NCBI GenBank assembly: GCA_002786065.1 | Contig: NHNY01000030.1 | Location: 124,001 to 188,000 of the forward strand | From: Microcyclospora pomicola | Taxonomy: Eukaryota; Ascomycota; Dothideomycetes; Capnodiales | DNA: 64,000 nt | Direction: 5' to 3' | Part shown: positions 40,984 through 50,713 of the stretch, piece after piece | How positions within the stretch are numbered: the stretch's first letter is position 1 | How the letters are laid out: the number at the start of each line of letters is the position of its first letter | The notes under the pieces: model-generated | What the model was told of the DNA's origin: nothing | Databases searched by the model: none | What the model saw: the letters and a program-made list of their open reading frames with translations, nothing else | Program-made: the position numbers and the translations under genes

Positions 40984-43198
40984 ATGTCGGACGCTCCCCG
41001 ACGAGACATCCGCAACCACGTCCTCTTCGAGGTCGCCACAGAGGTCGCCAACCGCGTCGGCGGCATCTACTCGGTGCTCAAATCCAAAGCACAAGTCACC
41101 ACCGCCGAATATGGCTCCAACTACACCCTGCTCGGCCCACTCAACAGAGCCTCCGCCGCGGTCGAGGTCGAAGAGATTGAGCCCAAGGACCAGGCCATGA
41201 TCAAGACCATCAAGAGCATGAACGAGCGTGGCATCCAGACTCTGTACGGTCGTTGGTTGATCGACGGTGCGCCGCGAGTCTTGCTGTTCGACACCGGCAC
41301 CGGCTACCACAAGCTCGACGAATGGAAGGGTGATCTGTGGTCGACGGCAGGCATTCCCAGCCCGCCGGATGACCACGAAACGAACGAGGCCATCGTCTTC
41401 GGCTACCTCGTCGCATGGTTCTTGGGCGAATATGTCTATCACGAGAAGGAGCGTGCCGTCATCGCCCAGTTCCACGAATGGCTCGCCGGTGTGGCCCTCC
41501 CGCTCTGTCGGAAGCGAAAGATCGATGTGACGACCATCTTCACCACCCACGCCACCCTCCTCGGACGCTACCTCTGCGCCGGCTCGGTCGATTTCTACAA
41601 CAACCTCCAATACTTCGACGTGGATGCCGAGGCCGGCAAGCGTGGCATCTACCACCGGTACTGCATAGAACGTGGTGCCGCCCATGCTGCCGATGTGTTC
41701 ACCACTGTCAGCCATATCACGGCCTACGAGAGCGAACATCTCCTCAAGCGCAAGCCCGATGGCGTTCTCCCCAACGGTCTGAACGTTAAGAAGTTCAGCG
41801 CCACTCACGAGTTCCAGAATCTGCACCAGATCCACAAGGAGCGCATCTCCGAGTTCATCCGCGGCCACTTTTACGGCCACAACGACTTCGACATGGACAA
41901 GACGCTGTACTTCTTCACCGCCGGCCGATACGAGTACCGCAACAAGGGTGTGGACATGTTTATCGAGTCGCTCGCCCGCTTGAACCACCAGATGAAGGCT
42001 TCAGGGTCGGATATGACGGTTGTCGCGTTCATCATCATGCCGGCACAGACGACCTCGCTGGCGGTGGAGGCGTTGAAAGGACAGGCAGTGATCAAGTCGT
42101 TGAAGGACACTCTTGGCCACATCGAGCAGAACATCGGCAAGAAGCTGTTCGAGAAGTCCTTGACATGGCATGAGGGGCAACCCGTCCCAGACGAGAAGGA
42201 CTTGCTCAGTGCGCAGGACAAGATCATGCTGAGACGACGTCTCTTCGCCATGAAGCGGAACAATCTCCCGCCGATCGTCACGCACAACTTGGTCAACGAT
42301 GCTGAAGATCCCATTCTGAACCAGATCCGTAGGTGTCAACTCTTCAACGCCCCCTCGGATCGTGTCAAGGTTATCTTCCACCCTGAGTTCTTGAGCTCTG
42401 GCAACCCGGTTCTCCCCATCGACTACGATGACTTCGTTCGCGGCACGCATTTGGGTGTGTTCAGCTCATACTACGAGCCCTGGGGCTACACGCCGGCCGA
42501 ATGTACCGTCATGGGTGTCCCGTCCATCACCACCAACTTGTCCGGCTTTGGATGCTACATGGAGGAGCTGATAGAAAACGCTGCCGACTATGGTATCTAT
42601 ATTGTCGACCGACGGATGAAGGGCGTCGACGACAGTGTCAACCAGCTGTCGGATTACATGTTCGAATTCACCAAGAAATCCAAGCGTCAACGCATCAACC
42701 AGCGCAACCGAACTGAGCGCTTGTCCGATCTGCTCGACTGGAAACGAATGGGAATGGAGTATGTCAAGGCCCGGCAATTGGCGCTACGGAGAGCTTACCC
42801 CGACTCGTTTGCCGATGGCGACGACCAACCCGGCTTCTTCGACGGGACAGAGGGATTGAAGATCAGCCGTCCATTGTCCGCGCCTGGCTCGCCACGAGAC
42901 CGGAGCGGCCTGATGACGCCTGGTGATTTCGCGTCCATTCAAGAAGGTCGGGAAGGCCTATCGACGGAAGATTACATAGCATGGAAGCTGCCGGAGGAGG
43001 TAAGTTTCTGCTGCATTTTCTCGAACTCTTTCCCACCACTCTGTACAACGACTGACCCTTTATGCGTTACAGGAGGAACCCGAAGACTACCAATTCCCGC
43101 TCACGCTCAAGGCCAAGAACAAGAGCGGCGTCAGCTCCGAGGGTGGCAGCGGCGCCGTGACGCCGATGATGGTGAACGGCAATGGCACTCAGCTATAA
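40984..43198 (+). CDS. gsy1: Glycogen [starch] synthase, GT3 family
   Basis: Two exons, 40984..42999 and 43073..43198, with a 73-bp intron (GTAAGT...TTACAG) give 713 residues. The splice joins KLPEE to [19 protein letters not shown]. The N-terminal nucleotide-sugar motif [17 protein letters not shown] and the C-terminal E-x7-E motif in [20 protein letters not shown] are intact, as is the Arg-rich allosteric helix [21 protein letters not shown] that binds glucose-6-phosphate. The tail holds clustered Ser-Pro/Thr-Pro sites ([21 protein letters not shown] is in this region), the expected targets of inhibitory kinases. It extends alpha-1,4-glucan chains from UDP-glucose in the cytosol. Reading through the intron would give a false 866-residue frame. 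Confidence 0.97.
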
Positions 43199-43952
43199 AA
43201 GCATCGCGCTGTTGTGATACCCGCAGAGCACTTGCAAGAAGGAGAAAAAGAATGAACATCGTACACGGACGTGGTCTTCATGAAGAGGCTCGCCAGGGTG
43301 AACCCACCAGAGATCAGCACCCTTCGGTCATCTCCAACCTCCTCCCCTCATATCTGCCTGCAAAGGGGAGGCTTCACCTAAAGGTATACGGAGAACCGTC
43401 CTCCAGGAAAACCAGCCCCATCCCGCATCTTGCATCTCTACCTGGCGTTTTCTGTATTTGTCCTCCTTTGGTGGACCCCGCACATCGGACCGTGTGTACG
43501 TGTGTGCGCGTGATCCTTATATATCGTCCGTTTTTGTCTGTATGTACCTATGTATGTCGTATATCTGAGACCTTTTTTTTTTAATTTTTCAATACTTGGG
43601 GTTTTTCATATATAAGAATGAGACGCCTTTGGCTAGAATATCCTTCATTTCACTTGCTTTGCATCGCACTACATTCGCTTTGAGCCAGTAAAGAGGTGAC
43701 ATCGATCAATCACTCACGTGAATTGGGTAGGCACCTGCAGTATAGGAGACGGACGAGAGATGGGCTCCATTCAGTTTCTGGGTTCTGAACTTGATGTCTA
43801 CATATAAGTTTCTTCTTTTTCTTGTTCCAAGTACCGAGGTAGTAATCTATCAAACAATCAATCGATCAATCCCTCTTGACCCGAGCATCCTGCAAATCAA
43901 GCCCCGAATCACCCATCTGACTCCACTTCGCAGTACTCCGCTTCACTCCGCC
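43199..43952. other. Convergent 3' UTR interval
   Basis: This gap separates the ends of glycogen synthase (plus) and the Arg/Ser-rich protein (minus). It holds a T/A-rich stretch near 43570-43590 that may help 3' end formation, and a palindromic TCACGTGA at 43714-43721 of uncertain meaning. No gene is supported. Confidence 0.45.
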
Positions 43953-45263
43953 TCAACAACCCAACGAACGAAACCGCTCGCGTTCACAACTCAGCCCACG
44001 CCGTTTCAGCACCGAGCGGCCGGGACGCATGCGCTCGCGCGAGCGGGAGCGAGAGCTGCTGGAGGGCGAACAGGAGCCGAGACCGCCGGACATGCGGAGG
44101 TCGTGATGTGAGCAGCCGCAATCGTGGTTGCATGCGTGGTCGTGGTGGGGAGCGTGTTTGTAGCGTCGACGCGGACAGCCATCGTCGTCGTCGGCATGAC
44201 TGTGTGTGCGGCCGCGGGAGTGGTAGCTGGTGCTGTAGACGTCGTCCTGGTGGGGCGATGAGCGGCTGGAGGCGCAGTAGTGCGGACGGGAGGAGGTCGA
44301 GGAGGAGGAGTAAGGGTCGAAAGTGCGTGAGGGACTGCGGCTCGCATGGCGGCTGCTGAAGCGGACTTTTCGGTGGCTGGCGTGGTGGGGATGCCAGTCT
44401 CTTGAGATGGGGCTCATGCGGCTGGAGCTGCGGCGGAGCTCTGTTTCTGTATATGTGTGCGAGTCATGGCTCAGGGTCGAATCTGAGTCCGTAGCTGTGC
44501 GGGCATCGGTCAGCTTTGTCGAGGGTAGTGCAGTCTGGTCGTGCTTACATTCATCGGATGATTGAGTGTCATAATGGCCCTCTACCAGTGGCTGCGAAGC
44601 CTTACGATGGTGACTCCTGTTCAGAGAGCCATGTCTGCTTTTCCACGATGTATTCTTAGAGTCGGACTCGACATTGACGTGAACATGTTGTCCCATGACG
44701 ACCACCTGTGGCGATGAAGAACGTCTGCTCGATCCAGAATAATGCGATGCAAGACCCCTCCGAAACCCCTTATCACGACTTCTTCCGAACGTCGTTTGTC
44801 GACTGCCTGATGAACACACCGGCATCATGTCCCGGATATCTCTCATGAATCGTTCCAACTGCATCTCCAAATCAACAGCTTCGGGACTCTCTGATCTTCT
44901 TCCATGCTTGTTTGGCCCACAAGTCCACTCGTAATAATCCTCGACGATTTCTTGAACCACCATGTACTCTGCTTCCGGCCACTCACGCGGACTCCGCACA
45001 TTTTCGAACGCGAGTTGGCCGCACATCAGCCGGTGGAGGCCGTCAAAGGCGTCGAAGTAGCTGGAAAGTCCAGCGTCGCGGCCTTCGCAGCAGATGTATC
45101 TCTTGGGAGGGTGACGGCCAGGGCATGAACACCAACATCGGTCTGGATGGCAGATGCGCAGAATCTCGCTGGGCAGGTAGAGTGTATCGCCCATGCGAGG
45201 ATTCGGTGTGCTGAAATGGTAGTGTTCGTGGGCAGAGAGAATGACACTTTGACTGGAGCCCAT
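43953..45263 (-). CDS. Arg/Ser/His-rich protein of unknown function with a possible myristoylation start
   Basis: I place the start at 45263, giving 436 residues; the frame is open 51 codons further upstream, but that part is unconvincing. The chosen N-terminus MGSSQSVILS fits an N-myristoylation signal (Gly2, Ser6). Residues about 30-150 contain a Cys-rich, possibly folded region (CHPDRCWCSCPGRHPPKRYICC, split here as two blocks CHPDRCWCSC and KRYICC) and a Glu/Trp-rich helix. From about 190 the chain is Ser/Arg/His-rich and disordered, with a His/Cys cluster HHDHACNHDCGCSHHD near the C-terminus. I do not recognise a family. It may be a membrane-associated regulator; that is inference from the start sequence only. 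Confidence 0.6.
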   Translation of the reverse strand: MGSSQSVILSAHEHYHFSTPNPRMGDTLYLPSEILRICHPDRCWCSCPGRHPPKRYICCEGRDAGLSSYFDAFDGLHRLMCGQLAFENVRSPREWPEAEYMVVQEIVEDYYEWTCGPNKHGRRSESPEAVDLEMQLERFMRDIRDMMPVCSSGSRQTTFGRSRDKGFRRGLASHYSGSSRRSSSPQVVVMGQHVHVNVESDSKNTSWKSRHGSLNRSHHRKASQPLVEGHYDTQSSDECKHDQTALPSTKLTDARTATDSDSTLSHDSHTYTETELRRSSSRMSPISRDWHPHHASHRKVRFSSRHASRSPSRTFDPYSSSSTSSRPHYCASSRSSPHQDDVYSTSYHSRGRTHSHADDDDGCPRRRYKHAPHHDHACNHDCGCSHHDLRMSGGLGSCSPSSSSRSRSRERMRPGRSVLKRRGLSCERERFRSLGC

Positions 45264-45799
45264 GGTCTTTGCTATGCTGTGACCTTCAGAGATTGAAGAT
45301 AGGACACTGGTGGGAAACGGCTGGCATATGCCGTGGGGTTTTTCTGAATTCTGAAAGGTAGTGACGACGAGTACACACCGACTCGACAGCAGTCCCAGTA
45401 GACCAAAGTTGGGCATCCATGGATGAGCTGCCGCCTGCGTTCAGCGTGGCCCATCCTGTCAGGCGGTATGCTTTGAACATTGTCACACCGCTTCCGGAGT
45501 GCAGCCCAGTCCAATCGGATTCGGTGGAATGAACGCTTAACAACCGCTTGTGTGTGTGTGTGTCAAGTGTTCGGCGTTGTCCATTCGCGGAGATAATGCG
45601 CGGGTAGTGAGGCCGAAGCAAGGGGCGGCTGCGTGCAGGAGGGACGGTGGAAACAGGTGCTTGAGATGATATTTTCGTGAGACCCCATGACCAATCCCGA
45701 CAAGTAGAGTCGACCGGATCGTGAAAGTCATGCGCATGCATGTCGTTGGATGCTTGTATATCGTTTCCTCCACTTCGGACAGGTCAAGAGGATTTACCA
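45264..45799. other. Intergenic gap with a (TG)7 microsatellite
   Basis: This 536-bp stretch lies between two minus-strand genes and should contain the promoter of the Arg/Ser-rich gene. A (TG)7 run is present at 45549-45562. Overlapping open frames have no coding features. Confidence 0.5.
45549..45562. repeat. (TG)7 microsatellite
   Basis: Seven perfect TG units lie in the intergenic gap upstream of the Arg/Ser-rich gene. Confidence 0.8.
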
Positions 45800-46740
45800 C
45801 TAGACATCCCGCCACGATCCCTGCACCGGCCTCCTCCCTATGGGACTCACGGGACTGAACGCGGTGGTGTGGTACGAAGGTGCAACGCTAGGAGCGTATC
45901 CTTGATACTGGCTTTGTTGCGGCTCGTAGCCGTTCGAATGGTATGTGGGTGGGTACGCCGTGGATCTCGAGCTTTCAACAACCGAGGGCGCATACTGCTG
46001 ATGCTGGCCATACTCGTGATCTTCATACGGGCTGGCATGCATGGCACCAATATCGCCTGTAGTGCCATGTTGTTGCCCGTAGTATCCTCCCCCATATTGG
46101 TCGTCATCACGGCGTGCCGGAAGAAGTGTCTGATGCTGCGCCGCTTGTGGGTGCTGCAGCCTGTCTAGCTCCACATCCTCATCCTCAACGTGCCTTGTAG
46201 GCGCACTATCCCAGCCAGGCATTACTGGTAGCGCATCCTCGTTGTATACTGTGCCTGTTTTGTTCTTATTGGCTGACGGCGCATCGAATGTTGCGGTCTG
46301 AGGGGCGCTTCTGTAACCACTCGCACCACCGGACGCATAGACCGGAGCTGTCTGACTGTTGTATTGCTGATATGGCTGAGGTGGTGGTTGATAATACGGT
46401 TGAGGTTGTTGTTCGTAGCCTCCTTTTCTGCTCCGGCGTGGAGAGGGGCAGCAGGCGTTGCAGCACGAAAGACATCCGCAACAGCATTCCGCACCGCAGC
46501 ATAGGCAGCGGAACAGGCACGAGAGTAGCGAAAGGACGATCAGGCTGGCCACGATTATCCCCACAATAGCCGGCTAGGAGAACATCAGTCGTTTGCGCAA
46601 GAGGTTGCTCGTTCGGAACTTCTTACCCATTTGCAATACGTCTTCTGCATGCACGTATCCCACGAAGAGAATGTCGTCTTGACGCCATCCACATCGGAGG
46701 TGATATCGCGTGCAATGCGCGACCAAGGGAGCGAGGGCAT
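45800..46740 (-). CDS. Fibroin-3-related membrane protein with a Cys-rich juxtamembrane cluster
   Basis: The model is complement(45800..46573, 46627..46740) with a 53-bp intron and gives 295 residues. The splice joins CMQKTYCKW to PAIVGIIVASL. The layout matches fungal proteins annotated as fibroin-3 related: a short N-terminal ectodomain (TFSSWDTCMQKTYCKW), one transmembrane helix at about 39-57, twelve cysteines packed directly after the helix, then a Gln/Tyr/Pro-rich disordered tail. The cysteine cluster at the cytosolic face could be palmitoylated; this is inference. The tail carries repeated YQ and YAPSV motifs. The function of the family is unknown. The start at MPSLPWSR is preferred over an in-frame upstream Met because it matches relatives. 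Confidence 0.85.
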
Positions 46741-47373
46741 GGTGTCGAGAATGGTCAAAGTGTCGATTCGAGTGGTGTCGCGTGAGCGTTTGCGCTGGTG
46801 GATGATCGAGGGTGTGCTGCCTCTGGACTGACTGATGAAGCTGTTCAAGAACGAATGACTTGGAGAACGATACCGGCGGCGACAGTGATGCGAAGGAGAG
46901 CGTATCGAACAAGGAGGAGACTTTGCTACTTACGAACGGTACCTGAGATGGCTTGTATAAGTTGATCTTCGCCCCCGCGATGGCAATGTGAAACACGTAA
47001 CGAAACCTTGATTGCGCCTCAATGGGCCACGCGGAGAAGAGGCTGGTGAGCTTGGTAGTAGTGTCGCCACGTACTCACAATTTCTTAGCAGGAGAAGATC
47101 CCCGAATAAACACCTACTGCGAAGTTGAAAGCTGCATGTTTCATGAAGGTTGTGAATCCGCGTTGACCCATGCGATGAGTTTGGACTGAGGTTTGATGAT
47201 CATTAGGTAGGCCAGTGATTCCACGAGACGGCAGGACGTCCCTTCGGCGTTACATCATTGCCACAACAGAGGCGACTTCGACAGGTCTCAGACATTCGGG
47301 AACATTTGTAGACATCAAAACCAGGTAAGAAGTCAATATCCTTTCATAAAAGTCTTTCTCTATCGCCAACACC
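46741..47373. other. Divergent promoter region, no gene supported
   Basis: This 633-bp gap lies between the fibroin-3-related gene (minus) and the SDR gene (plus). Open frames on the minus strand overlap the first exon and appear to be its 5' UTR. Confidence 0.45.
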
Positions 47374-48150
47374 ATGGCACGCATCTTCATCACCGGGTCC
47401 AGCGACGGCATCGGCCAACAAGCCGCAAAAGTGCTCATCCAACAAGGCCACAAAGTCACCCTCCACGCACGCAACGCACAACGCGCGCAGCAAACCCAAG
47501 ACGCTGTCCCGCAAGCCGAAGGCATCCTGGTCGCAGATATCTCAACCATCGCTGGCGCGCGAGACCTGGCCCAACAGGCCAATGCCGCCGGGCCCTGGGA
47601 CACAGTCGTCCACAACGCCGGGCTAGGTCCGAGCAACGGCGACCACAAGACCGCCGATGGATACGCATCGACATTCGCGGTTAACACGCTGGCGCCGTAT
47701 ATCCTGACCAGTCTGATGGCGCGGCCGAAACGGCTGCTGTACCTCTCGAGCTCGATCCATCTGAGCGGCGACGAGAAGCTGGAGGACGTGGCGTGGACTC
47801 AGCGCTCGTCCTGGCAGGCATACCAAGCCTACGCCGACTCGAAGCTGCACGATGTCATGCTCGCCAACGCAGTGGCACGGCGGTGGCCCGACGTCGTCTC
47901 GTGCTCGCTCGACCCGGGCTGGGTGAAGACAAAGATGGGAGGGGGCGGCGCGCCTGGGAGCACCGATGCGCCGGCGCAAGCCATCGCTGGGTTCGCGACG
48001 GGCGATGAGACGTTGACGGGTGGACAGTCGGGCGTGTACTGCAATCCGTCTGGAGTGAAGAAGCCGCACAAGGGGGCGTTGAATACTGGCAAGCAGGATG
48101 AATTGCTCCAAATATGCGAGAAGTTGTCGGGGGTTGCGTTCCCGAGTTGA
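47374..48150 (+). CDS. Short-chain dehydrogenase/reductase
   Basis: A single exon gives 258 residues. The NAD(P)-binding motif TGSSDGIG is at 7-14, NAG at 81-83, the catalytic serine lies in YLSSSIHLSG and the YxxxK pair is Tyr153/Lys157 (YADSK). The motif PGWVKTKMGG follows, as in classical SDRs. The reaction is a keto/alcohol interconversion on an unknown substrate. Arg33 in LHARN after the second beta strand suggests NADP preference. There is no targeting signal. The gene ends 171 bp before the tRNA gene. Confidence 0.9.
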   Translation: MARIFITGSSDGIGQQAAKVLIQQGHKVTLHARNAQRAQQTQDAVPQAEGILVADISTIAGARDLAQQANAAGPWDTVVHNAGLGPSNGDHKTADGYASTFAVNTLAPYILTSLMARPKRLLYLSSSIHLSGDEKLEDVAWTQRSSWQAYQAYADSKLHDVMLANAVARRWPDVVSCSLDPGWVKTKMGGGGAPGSTDAPAQAIAGFATGDETLTGGQSGVYCNPSGVKKPHKGALNTGKQDELLQICEKLSGVAFPS

Positions 48151-48291
48151 GCATGGCGATTCTTATGATCTCAAATCTTGCATCCACTGTGAGTACTGTG
48201 ATTGTCAATCTCTACCATGTAGCACCATCTCATTCGTATCATTTTCCTACGTGTAGTCCATTCCACTTCAGAAGTTCATTTGGTCATGGGA

Positions 48292-48299
48292 TATATAAA
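48292..48299 (+). promoter_or_regulatory. TATA box upstream of the tRNA-Val gene
   Basis: TATATAAA lies 30 to 23 bp before the mature tRNA 5' end. This is the position of upstream TATA elements known to help TFIIIB placement at fungal tRNA genes, and it supports the tRNA gene being transcribed. Confidence 0.6.
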
Positions 48300-48321
48300 C
48301 TCTTAAATTCTGGTGGTCTAA

Positions 48322-48454
48322 GCTTCTATGGTCTAGTGGTATGACGTGTCCTTCACACGGACAAGGTCCCGGGTTCGATCGTAAGTTGCCGCCGCGCAGT
48401 GCTCATGCTGTGATATACTGTGATGCTAACAAGCATTTCAGCCCGGTGGAAGTA
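48322..48454 (+). tRNA. tRNA-Val (anticodon CAC) with a 61-nt intron in the T arm
   Basis: Exonic parts are 48322..48380 and 48442..48454, 72 nt in total before CCA. The acceptor stem is 48322-48328 paired to 48447-48453 (five Watson-Crick pairs and two G-U), with discriminator A at 48454. The D arm begins at 48331. The anticodon stem TGTCC/GGACA encloses the loop TTCACAC with CAC at 48354-48356. The variable loop is AGGTC. The T stem is CCGGG/CCCGG and the loop TTCGATC, but the 3' half of the T stem is found only after a 61-bp insertion. The A box TGGTCTAGTGG is perfect; the B box reads GGTTCGATC and then runs into the insertion. A valine isoacceptor with discriminator A is expected. Confidence 0.8.
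48381..48441 (+). other. Spliceosomal-type intron inside the tRNA-Val T arm
   Basis: The 61-bp segment starts with the ideal donor GTAAGT, contains the ideal fungal branch site GCTAAC at 48425-48430 and ends in TTTCAG. It sits between tRNA positions 60 and 61. Eukaryotic nuclear tRNA introns normally lie at 37/38 and carry no such signals. Exact removal gives a complete T arm. It could be an introner-like insertion, a class of mobile spliceosomal introns described in Dothideomycetes; I found no second copy by eye in this window. Confidence 0.65.
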
Positions 48455-48503
48455 GGCTCATTCTTCGGAATTATCCTGACACAAACCCTTCAAATGGGTT
48501 ACA

Positions 48504-48511
48504 TTTTTTTT
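48504..48511 (+). terminator. RNA polymerase III oligo-T terminator
   Basis: Eight T residues on the coding strand lie 50 nt after the tRNA 3' end. No run of four or more T occurs between, so this is the first Pol III stop signal. A weak hairpin (AACCC/GGGTT) lies just before it. Confidence 0.6.
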
Positions 48512-48710
48512 CGTGCTTTTTGCCATGCGGGCCTCCTTGTCTGCTTCCTAGGTACATGAATGCTTTTCACACCGGACGACAGATGGGATGGGATCAGCGC
48601 GCGAACGGTGTAGAACTTTTTGCCATTTTATCCTTATATCGAGTGCTCTGCCGCAGCAAAACAGCAGAATTAGACACAATGATCTCCATGCCTTTATAAT
48701 GCATCCCATC

Positions 48711-50158
48711 TCAAGACACAGGCCACCGCGGTCCCACTGCCTTCGACAGACCTGCTCGTGCTACAACCTCCTTTGACCTCCATTCCGCCTCCTTCCAAAT
48801 TGCCTCCTCATCCATAGTCACCAGCGCCCCTCCCCTGACCACCTCTCTCCCACCCACAACCACCAGCTCCACATCCCTTCCAGTCGCGGAATATACCACA
48901 GCGCTGACGGGATTGAACCACGGCTGCAGATGGACCTTGCGCATATCTATAGCGACAAAGTCCGCCTTCTTACCCGGCTCCAGACTGCCAATCTCAGCCT
49001 CCAAACCGAGCGCCTTCGCCCCTTGGATCGTGGCAAGCTCCAGCACCGTCTCGGCCGGCACGGCGGTCGGATCCATGTGCGTGACCTTGTGCAGGATACC
49101 GGCCAGACGCATCTCCTGCAGCATGTCGCAGGTGTTGTTGCAGGGCGCGCCGTCCGTGCCGAGCGAGACGCTGACGCCGGCCGCCAGGAGCTCCGGGACC
49201 TTGCAGATGCCCGAGGCGAGTTTGCAATTCGATGACGGGCAGTGCACGACATGCGTCCCCGTCTCGGCGAGCGTGCGTATGTCGCTGGCGTCGAGGTGGA
49301 CCATGTGTACCAGGACGGTTTGTGGGCCGAGCAGATCGACGGATTGGCAGTAGGACATGGGCGTGTGGTCCTTGGAGGCGAAGAAGACGCGGTCGGCGGG
49401 CGCTTCGGCACAGTGCATTGTGATCGGGATGTGCTTCTCGCGCGAGATGGTTGCCATCTCGCGGTAAAGTGCGTCGGAGACTCTGGTGGCGTTGTCGTCA
49501 GTTATAGCTTGAGAAGCACTCTGTATAGATAGTGGTCTCACCCTCCCGGCGTTCTCGCCCCAAACCAGACTCGAATACGCCCGTCTGCAGCGCCATCCCA
49601 CTTCTCATGCATCTTGACCGCACCCAGCAGGCTCGTCTCCCGATCCTCGATCAACCCCGGATGCATCGCCCACTTCGGATCGCTGGCGTACGTCCCCACG
49701 TCCATCACGATCTTCCCCAGACAGCCTCGAATCCCACTCTCCTCAACCGCCCGACACAGCCCGTCGAATCCGTAGCGGTCGGCAAACATGCTTTCCAGGA
49801 AACACGTCGTCCCAGACTTCAGCATCTCCGCGATGCTCAGCCGCGCCGCCGCATATCCGTCCTCGGCCGTGAAGTTGCCCTGCAGCGGCCAGATGCGCTC
49901 GCATAGCCAGGACACGAGCTCGAGGTCGTCAGCCGCGCCACGCAGCAGCGTCTGCGCCGTGTGCATGTGCGTGTTCACCAGGCCTGGGATGACGATGCGG
50001 CCGGTCAGGTCGGTGTGTTCCTCATTGGGGAATTGGGCGACGAGGGCCGCCGTCTTGCCGATGCTGGTGATGATCTGGCCGGAAACACGCAGGGCACCAT
50101 CAGTGATGATGTCGCGGTTAGCATTGATGGTTAAAATCGTAGCGTGGATGTAGAGCAT
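48711..50158 (-). CDS. Amidohydrolase of the cytosine/SAH-MTA deaminase-like group
   Basis: The model is complement(48711..49482, 49542..50158) with a 59-bp intron and gives 462 residues. The join restores WFGARTPGG followed by VSDALYREM. Metal-site residues of the amidohydrolase superfamily are present: H64-x-H66 in HMHTAQTLLRG, a His in ITMHCAEAPAD, a His in VHMVHLDASD and the Asp of SLGTDGAPCNN. The closest named groups are 5-methylthioadenosine/S-adenosylhomocysteine deaminases and the atrazine-hydrolase/guanine-deaminase branch. A hydrolytic deamination of a nucleobase, nucleoside or triazine-like ring is expected in the cytosol. Sequence alone does not fix the substrate. It is followed on the same strand by the AMP-forming ligase. 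Confidence 0.88.
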
Positions 50159-50713
50159 CGTTGCACGCCTCCAAGTGGGATAGGCAGAGATTTGATCAGA
50201 ACTGTGTCAATGCGAGTAGGCTTGTATTCTCAAGACTTTCGACGCTGGACTTTGGTCATTGATATCTTCTAGATTTGAGGTTTCCTCTCTTCTTTCCCCC
50301 TTTGTTTTCACATTATGAACGCACGATTAGAAGGGAATCTGTTGTAACTTGCACCTGCGGGCTGCTATCTATCTCGGTGCTGTCCGGCTGGCATCGGTGA
50401 CCTCCGTTCAGACGAGGGTCAAGCAGTGTAGAAGATGAGAGCCCAGACGATGCCGGTCATGCAGGCCGTATCGGACTGTAGCAGGCTACTACACCGTGAT
50501 CTGATGCCCGTAAGTCTATAAACGCTTCAGATTTTGCGTGAAGATAGAGGTTGTGCAGTTCGTGCACGGACGCAGGAGGGCTTCCCAGGGGCGTGCTGGG
50601 TTCTTTCATAAAAGTTGAGGATCAAGCATACACGCGTGGATAATGAAATATAATCAGACAAGTCATGATAGATTCCGATGAACAATATGTACATAAGCTA
50701 TATATCCATGTTC
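50159..50713. other. Intergenic gap, no gene supported
   Basis: This 555-bp interval holds the promoter of the amidohydrolase and the 3' UTR of the ligase, both on the minus strand. I see nothing else in it. Confidence 0.5.

Noticed and set aside
40984-43584. Glycogen synthase as an 866-residue protein
   Set aside because: The last 190 residues come from reading through a clear intron and into the 3' UTR in the wrong frame. The spliced end is family-like.
43565-43590. T/A-rich stretch as a second Pol III terminator or RNA gene
   Set aside because: No A or B box or tRNA fold is present nearby. It fits the 3' end of glycogen synthase.
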